This document shows positions 60,021 to 64,000 of a stretch of 64,000 nt of DNA, piece after piece. This DNA comes from Acidobacteriota bacterium (GTDB lineage: Bacteria; Acidobacteriota; Terriglobia; 20CM-2-55-15). A model generated the notes under the pieces. The model was not told where the DNA came from and did no database searches. It saw only the letters and a list, made by a program, of their open reading frames with translations. The translations under genes were made by a program, and so were the position numbers. The first letter of the stretch is position 1; each line of letters opens with the position of its first letter. The stretch is taken from the NCBI GenBank assembly GCA_022821145.1, contig JAJEEE010000067.1:47167-111166 (forward strand), read 5' to 3'.

Positions 60021-60382
60021 ACCGCAAGTTCCTCGCGGTGATCGTCGGCCTCCTGGCGTCGGGCGCGCCCGCGGCCGCTCACCATTCGGTGCCGGTCAAC
60101 TTCGACCAATCCCGCGAGATCACCGTCGAAGGCGCGATCACCGAGATCCGGTGGATCAACCCGCATTCGCGCTTTCGGATCGACGTCCGGGACGAAGACG
60201 GCCGGACCCTGGAATGGCTGGTCGAGATGGGCGCGATCAATACGATGAAGCGCGCCGGTTTCGCGACCGAACGGTTCGCGGTGGGCGATACCGTAACGGT
60301 GGTGGGCTGGCCCGGCTATCGCGAGGGAACCGTTCTGCTGAGGAGGGTCGTGCTCGAAGACGGAACCGAGCTTTCCCCATGA
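60017..60382 (+). CDS. DUF6152-type small exported protein
   Basis: A 121-residue protein that starts with GTG overlapping the upstream stop. After a signal peptide (FLAVIVGLLASGAPAAA) comes HHSVPVNFDQSREITVEGAI, TEIRWINPHSRFRIDV, the DUF6152 signature of HHS at the mature N-terminus and W-x-NPH. Both histidine pairs could bind metal. The fold is probably an OB-like barrel in the periplasm. The function is unknown; the family is common near PQQ dehydrogenases and TonB receptors in acidobacteria. Confidence 0.83.
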   Translation: MNRKFLAVIVGLLASGAPAAAHHSVPVNFDQSREITVEGAITEIRWINPHSRFRIDVRDEDGRTLEWLVEMGAINTMKRAGFATERFAVGDTVTVVGWPGYREGTVLLRRVVLEDGTELSP

Positions 60383-60512
60383 CTGTGTGGTCCTGCACAT
60401 GCCGCTCGGCACACATCCGATAGCTGTCGGGTTCCGAAATCGTGCATGCGTGTGGTTGCTGCGGTAGTTTAGGGATGTTCCAAGACGCGACAACCGCGAA
60501 GAGGTGAACGTC

Positions 60513-60908
60513 ATGAAAACGCTTCTCGGGCTCGCAGCCGTGACTGCGATGCTCACACTTGCGGCGGCCGCCCCCGCGCACCACTCGCTGGCGGTCGAGT
60601 TCGACTCCCTGAGCATCGTCAAAGTGGAAGGCGTCGTCAACGAGGTGTGGTTCAAGAATCCCCACGTCCGCTATTACCTGACGGTCGTCGATGACGCCGG
60701 AGAGGAAGTGATCTGGGATACCCACGCCCACAACATCGCGGCCATGACCCGGCAGGGGTACACGAAGGACACGTTGAAGGTGGGAGACGCCGTCGTCATG
60801 GAAGGCCACGGAACGCGTGACGGCTCCCCGAAGCTCTTCATCCGTGCATGGACCTTGCCCGACGGCGTGCGGCGTCCCGTGGGCAACGCCAACATCGACG
60901 CGTTCTGA
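60513..60908 (+). CDS. Second DUF6152-type small exported protein
   Basis: A 131-residue protein from ATG 60513, preceded by GAGGTG, which explains why the GTG at 60504 is not used. Signal peptide MKTLLGLAAVTAMLTLAAAA, then the family motifs HHSLAVEFDSLSIVKVEGVV, NEVWFKNPHVRYYLTV. It is a paralogue of the protein encoded at 60017 and ends 2 bp before the next gene. Tandem DUF6152 genes suggest a shared, still unknown, periplasmic role. Confidence 0.83.
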   Translation: MKTLLGLAAVTAMLTLAAAAPAHHSLAVEFDSLSIVKVEGVVNEVWFKNPHVRYYLTVVDDAGEEVIWDTHAHNIAAMTRQGYTKDTLKVGDAVVMEGHGTRDGSPKLFIRAWTLPDGVRRPVGNANIDAF

Positions 60909-60910
60909 CG

Positions 60911-62005
60911 ATGGCGCATCGAGGCGACCTCCGAGAACGCCGAGGCGCGTTCGCGGCCCGACTGGCGCTGCTGGCCGCGATGTGTTCGGTTTCGATGGAC
61001 ACCGACGCCCAGTCGAGCCCGTTCGTCGGCGAGTGGATGCTGGAGATTGTCCAGGGCGGCGCCGTACAGACGGGTCTGCTGTCGATCGAAGCGACGGACG
61101 CCGGGCTCGTCGGATTCCTGCAAAACGGTCCGATCGCCCTCCTCGTCGACGGCAACGAAATATCGATGGCGATCGACTCCAGGAACGCCAGCGGAGCCCC
61201 CCTGGAACGCAATTTCGAGGGTCGATTGACCGGCGACGGCATGTCCGGCGAGTTCGGACCGCCCGCGACCGCCACCGAAGAGGAGCTCCTGGTTTGCGAA
61301 CGCTTTCCGGGGGGCTGCATTCACCCCTCCGGCACGTGGCGGGCCGTTCGGCACGCGCCGGTGCGTCCCGACTCGATGGAACCGAGACCCGTCGACATTT
61401 CGGGCCGCTGGGGCACGACCGCCGGTTCCGGCATGTTGAAGTGGTCTTCGTCGCTGACGGCCGTGGGGCAGGCGTTGAACGATGCGTTCGACGTCGATCT
61501 GGATCTGCCGTCGCTGCGCTGCGCCAACCAGGGCGTGTTCTGGCGGCATCGGTCGGCCCCGGAGATCTTCCAGCAGGACGACAAGATCACGTTCGCGACG
61601 AACAGCGGCGTCCGTCACATCTACCTCGACGGCCGGGAGCCTCCGGAGTTCCTCCCCCACAGCGCGATGGGATTCTCGAGCGGACGCTGGGAAGGCGATC
61701 ACCTGGTGGTGGAAACGACGCTGCTGTCGGCGGGCGTCAAGGGGTACATGGGGGAGGTCTACTCGGAGAATTCCCGGATGCTGGAACGGTACTGGCTGAA
61801 CCCGGACGGCACCCTGTCGGGCGAGATGGAGCTCCACGACCCGGAGAACTTCCTCCGGCCGCCGCTGCAGTGGATCCGTTGGGCCCGCCAGAGCGCGGAC
61901 ACGGTGCCGATCACCGCGGAATGCGACGTGGACTCGTTCTTCCGGCAGATCTTCGTGGACGGACGGATGCAGGAGTACATCGAGCGGTCCGATCGTCGTT
62001 TCTGA
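60911..62005 (+). CDS. Exported beta-rich protein of unknown function
   Basis: A 364-residue protein from ATG 60911, 2 bp after the DUF6152 stop. The signal region contains FAARLALLAAMCSVSMDTDA. An N-terminal beta-barrel-like domain (SSPFVGEWMLEIVQGGAVQT, MSGEFGPPATATEEELLV) precedes a larger domain with YLDGREPPEFLPHSAMGFSS, GRWEGDHLVVETTLLSAGVK and MLERYWLNPDGTLSGEMELH. The second domain is shared with the protein encoded at 59331. It is probably periplasmic and may bind a lipid or steroid-like ligand, but no function can be assigned. Confidence 0.8.
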   Translation: MAHRGDLRERRGAFAARLALLAAMCSVSMDTDAQSSPFVGEWMLEIVQGGAVQTGLLSIEATDAGLVGFLQNGPIALLVDGNEISMAIDSRNASGAPLERNFEGRLTGDGMSGEFGPPATATEEELLVCERFPGGCIHPSGTWRAVRHAPVRPDSMEPRPVDISGRWGTTAGSGMLKWSSSLTAVGQALNDAFDVDLDLPSLRCANQGVFWRHRSAPEIFQQDDKITFATNSGVRHIYLDGREPPEFLPHSAMGFSSGRWEGDHLVVETTLLSAGVKGYMGEVYSENSRMLERYWLNPDGTLSGEMELHDPENFLRPPLQWIRWARQSADTVPITAECDVDSFFRQIFVDGRMQEYIERSDRRF

Positions 62006-62070
62006 CGCCCCTGCCCCCGGGATTCCCGGACTTCTCTTGCATCTTCACCTGCGATCGATCACCACGCGCG

Positions 62071-63294
62071 TCACTCGGCGAGAAACACGTCCTTCGGGAT
62101 GTAGCCGACGACCACCTGCGTGAGGTCGACGACCTCGGCCACTCGAAAGTCGACGGCCAGGCTCGCAAGCGAGAGCGCCTCGGCCGCAGTGAGATCCAAC
62201 TCGTTCACGAGGAACTCGACGACCGCCGCCGTGGCCTGCCGCATCGCGCGGTCCAGGTCCAGGTCGATCCCCATCATCAGGTAGTGGGTGTCGGTTTCCG
62301 CGCGCGGTCCCGCGATGGGCGTGGCCTTGTGGAGCACGAAGCGGAACACGCCCGCGAGCGACTGTTCGAGCGCCGTCCCGCTGACCTCGCCGTCGCCCTG
62401 GACGCCGTGCGGATCGCCCGCATAGAAGAGCGCGCCGGGATGGAAGACCGGGAGGTAGAGCGTCGTTCCCCCCTTCAGGTCCATGACGTCCAGGTTGCCG
62501 CCGAACGGGCCGGGAGGTCGCGACGCCTGCACGCCCGGCACGGTCACCCCCGGCTGACCCGGTTCCGGATTCGCTGGCGCGACCGCCATGATGCCCATGA
62601 AGGGCGCCAGGGGTACGTTGATGTTCGGCGCGAACAGCGCGACCTCGCGGCCGTCGACCTCCGCCGTTCGAATCAGATGCCGTGTCCCCGGCGGGATGTC
62701 CAGCGGCGCGTCGTCCGGCCGTGCGCCGGGATAATCGGTGGAGAACACGCCGCTCGCCGGACCCGTGTTGTTGATGCCCCAGGGTACGCGAGTCTCGACG
62801 TCGAGGATCTGGACTTCGAGCATGTCCCCGGGCTCGGCTTCCTCGATGTAGATCGGTCCGGTGATGACGTGTCCGCTGCGCCCCTCCCGTGGCCGTCCCT
62901 CCCGCGACGTCCAGAAATCCAGCACGTCGTCGAGAATCTCCTCGCGCGGGACACCCATCGCGGACAGGTAGGCCACCGGTTCCTCGGCCTGTGTCGATCC
63001 GGCGTGCGACAGTGTGTCGATGCGCACCGTCTCACCGGACTGAATCGTCAGCACCGGCGCCTTGTCGAGAGGGAACCAACCCCAGGACACGTTCTCGGGC
63101 GTCGACGCCACGAAGTGATCGGGTTGGACGGGATCCGCTTGCGGCTCGGTCGGCGCAGGAGCCTCGGGAGCGCATGCCGACGTTACGAGAATCGCGGCGC
63201 ACACTGAAAAATTGCGGGCCTTCAAGGGACGCGGGAAACGACCACGCCGTTGAGGCAGGGATGCTTCATTCCGGGTGATGTTGGGATTCGTCAT
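62071..63294 (-). CDS. Acetamidase/formamidase family lipoprotein
   Basis: A 407-residue protein from ATG 63294. The long N-terminus ends in a lipoprotein signal (FSVCAAILVTSACAPE). The catalytic domain matches the acetamidase/formamidase family: VRIDTLSHAGS, HVITGPIYIEEAEPGDMLEV, QILDVETRVPWGIN, FAPNINVPLAPFMGIMAVAP, GGNLDVMDLKGGTTLYLPVF, LFYAGDPHGVQGDGEVSGTA. Cytoplasmic members hydrolyse formamide or acetamide to ammonia. Export of this one is unusual but occurs in related genomes. It is convergent with the 60911 gene. Confidence 0.9.
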   Translation of the reverse strand: MTNPNITRNEASLPQRRGRFPRPLKARNFSVCAAILVTSACAPEAPAPTEPQADPVQPDHFVASTPENVSWGWFPLDKAPVLTIQSGETVRIDTLSHAGSTQAEEPVAYLSAMGVPREEILDDVLDFWTSREGRPREGRSGHVITGPIYIEEAEPGDMLEVQILDVETRVPWGINNTGPASGVFSTDYPGARPDDAPLDIPPGTRHLIRTAEVDGREVALFAPNINVPLAPFMGIMAVAPANPEPGQPGVTVPGVQASRPPGPFGGNLDVMDLKGGTTLYLPVFHPGALFYAGDPHGVQGDGEVSGTALEQSLAGVFRFVLHKATPIAGPRAETDTHYLMMGIDLDLDRAMRQATAAVVEFLVNELDLTAAEALSLASLAVDFRVAEVVDLTQVVVGYIPKDVFLAE

Positions 63295-63319
63295 GGTTCG
63301 GCGCCTCCGAACGCGGTGC

Positions 63320-63580
63320 ATTCTGAGGGTCTCGCCTCGTTCTCAGGTGTCCGTTGAGGGTGACCGAATCGCTGTACTTTAACATGCGATCGGACTTGAC
63401 CGCCTCCGGGAGCCTGCTGAACAAGGTCCTTCGCCTCGGCGTATTCGGGATTTCCCTGCATGACGCCCTGGACGCCCGTGAACGGTTCGACCGCTGGCTG
63501 CATGGCAAGCGCCCATACTCGGCGCGCGGCGTATCCGGGATGATGGCCGTAATCGAGATTCTGCGACTCTTCCCGATATC
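63320..63580 (-). pseudogene. Frameshifted, truncated remnant of an unidentified gene
   Basis: On the minus strand one frame reads NLDYGHHPGYAARRVWALAM, then VQGVMQGNPEYAEAKDL. A second frame then continues as FSRLPEAVKSDRMLKYSDSV, TLNGHLR. Joined at about 63420, after a one-base shift, they make a continuous protein-like sequence with normal codon bias. There is no start codon, and the upstream side is cut where the AACCTAA repeats begin (63587). I do not recognise the family. It is evidence that the toxin-antitoxin locus to the right was inserted into an older gene. Confidence 0.55.
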
Positions 63581-63586
63581 GACCCA

Positions 63587-63682
63587 AAAACCTAATGATC
63601 GCCCGACACGAAAACCTAACAATAAGACAACCAATTAACCTAAAGAAAATGCGGCATGATAACCTAATCGTTGCGCGAGAGA
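63587..63682 (+). repeat. Four AACCTAA direct repeats phased at exactly 24 bp
   Basis: AACCTAA occurs at 63589-63595, 63613-63619, 63637-63643 and 63661-63667, each 24 bp apart, with AA or TA/AT before it. The remaining bases of each 24-bp unit are only loosely similar. The array is AT-rich and ends 24 bp before the start codon of the AbiEi-like gene. It is most simply an operator array for autoregulation by the encoded antitoxin, and it overlaps the likely promoter. Confidence 0.85.
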
Positions 63683-63691
63683 GGACGCGCC

Positions 63692-64000
63692 ATGCCAACC
63701 CCGCAGGACAAGCTCGCCAGTTCGCTTGAAGCGCTGCAGGAGCTGCAGCGTCGCGGCGTCGTGGCGATCCGGTCCAACGACTTGAGCCGCACCGACCGTG
63801 AGCGACTCCTCAGGAGCGGGTTCCTCAAGAACGTCATGAAGGGATGGTACATCCCTTCGCGCCCGGACGAGACGCCTGGCGACAGCACGGCGTGGTACGC
63901 CTCGTTCTGGGATTTTTGGGCGGCCTATCTCCAGGACCGCTTCGGCGCGGATTGGTGTCTCTCGCCTGAGCATTCCCTGGCGCTGCATGGCGGGAACCGG
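63692..64000 (+). CDS. AbiEi-like winged-helix antitoxin domain protein (3' partial)
   Basis: The frame from ATG 63692 is open to the right edge (103 codons): MPTPQDKLASSLEALQELQR, RGVVAIRSNDLSRTDRERLL, RSGFLKNVMKGWYIPSRPDE, then AWYASFWDFWAAYLQDRFGA and DWCLSPEHSLALHGGNR. The winged-helix N-terminus and the GFLKxVxKGWY motif fit the AbiEi/COG5340 type IV antitoxin N-terminal domain. Related proteins also exist in which this domain precedes a Fic domain, so the missing part could be either. Four 24-bp-phased repeats lie just upstream and are probably its operator. Confidence 0.75.
   Translation, partial: MPTPQDKLASSLEALQELQRRGVVAIRSNDLSRTDRERLLRSGFLKNVMKGWYIPSRPDETPGDSTAWYASFWDFWAAYLQDRFGADWCLSPEHSLALHGGNR

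Noticed and set aside
63354..63638. 94-codon plus-strand frame before the AbiEi-like gene
   Set aside because: It is antisense to the frameshifted remnant at 63320-63580 and runs through the AACCTAA operator repeats.

Overview
This is a high-GC window (roughly two thirds G+C over most of its length). The periphery carries PQQ-dehydrogenase/cytochrome pairs, DUF6152 proteins, a Tat-exported tandem VOC protein, a tannase-family esterase and a TonB receptor with a carboxypeptidase-regulatory-like N-terminus. That mix suggests an Acidobacteriota genome, perhaps of the Vicinamibacteria kind. This is inference from gene content only; no rRNA or tRNA gene was found.

Layout. 1-2045: the end of an ECF sigma factor and an overlapping anti-sigma/bactofilin-like membrane protein. 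2099-4986: a patchwork of toxin-antitoxin genes and gene debris (orphan FitA-type antitoxin, hicB with frameshifted hicA, a chimeric vapB/DUF499 scar, the tail of a KdpE-like regulator, Xre/RES and RelE/HTH modules). 5197-6036: an exported ThuA-domain protein. 6100-20646 (minus strand): a long defence array of SNF2-type helicase, AAA ATPase + DUF4276, DUF262-AlbA_2 fusion, DUF1156 DNA methylase, PUA/EVE-like-HSDR_N nuclease, a vapB with decayed vapC, and a DUF499 ATPase.

21000-24814 (minus strand, visibly lower GC): a complete type IV CBASS operon in the order QueC-like, TGT-like, CD-NTase, two-TM SLATT-like effector, OGG-like HhH protein. The CD-NTase has a glycine-rich N-terminus directly behind its start Met, which fits the recently described N-terminal deazaguanine conjugation by the QueC-like partner. 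The TGT-like frame follows the QueC amber stop in phase and has no ATG/GTG/TTG ahead of its conserved N-terminal strand.

25266-31357: scramblase-like protein, esterase, PQQ dehydrogenase plus cytochrome c, and dihydrolipoyl dehydrogenase. 31681-37191 (minus strand, intermediate GC): a tight four-gene cluster of Eco57I-like adenine methylase, a protein with two GHKL ATPase domains (Hsp90/MORC-like and histidine-kinase-like), a receiver-domain protein with a Cys-rich tail, and an unknown protein. It looks like a phosphorelay coupled to DNA methylation and is my best candidate for a poorly described defence system.

37502-63294 is mostly core or catabolic: ArsR-methyltransferase plus ahcY under a near-consensus promoter, an RND efflux pair, a snapalysin-like protease, cfa, tannase, a TonB receptor with an Asp/Met tract, serC, a DUF4097 lipoprotein, a DCC oxidoreductase, a TusA/DsrE/TusA-MetE sulfur cluster, and exported small proteins. 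The window ends at 63587-64000 with four AACCTAA repeats phased exactly 24 bp apart upstream of an AbiEi-like antitoxin gene that runs off the edge.
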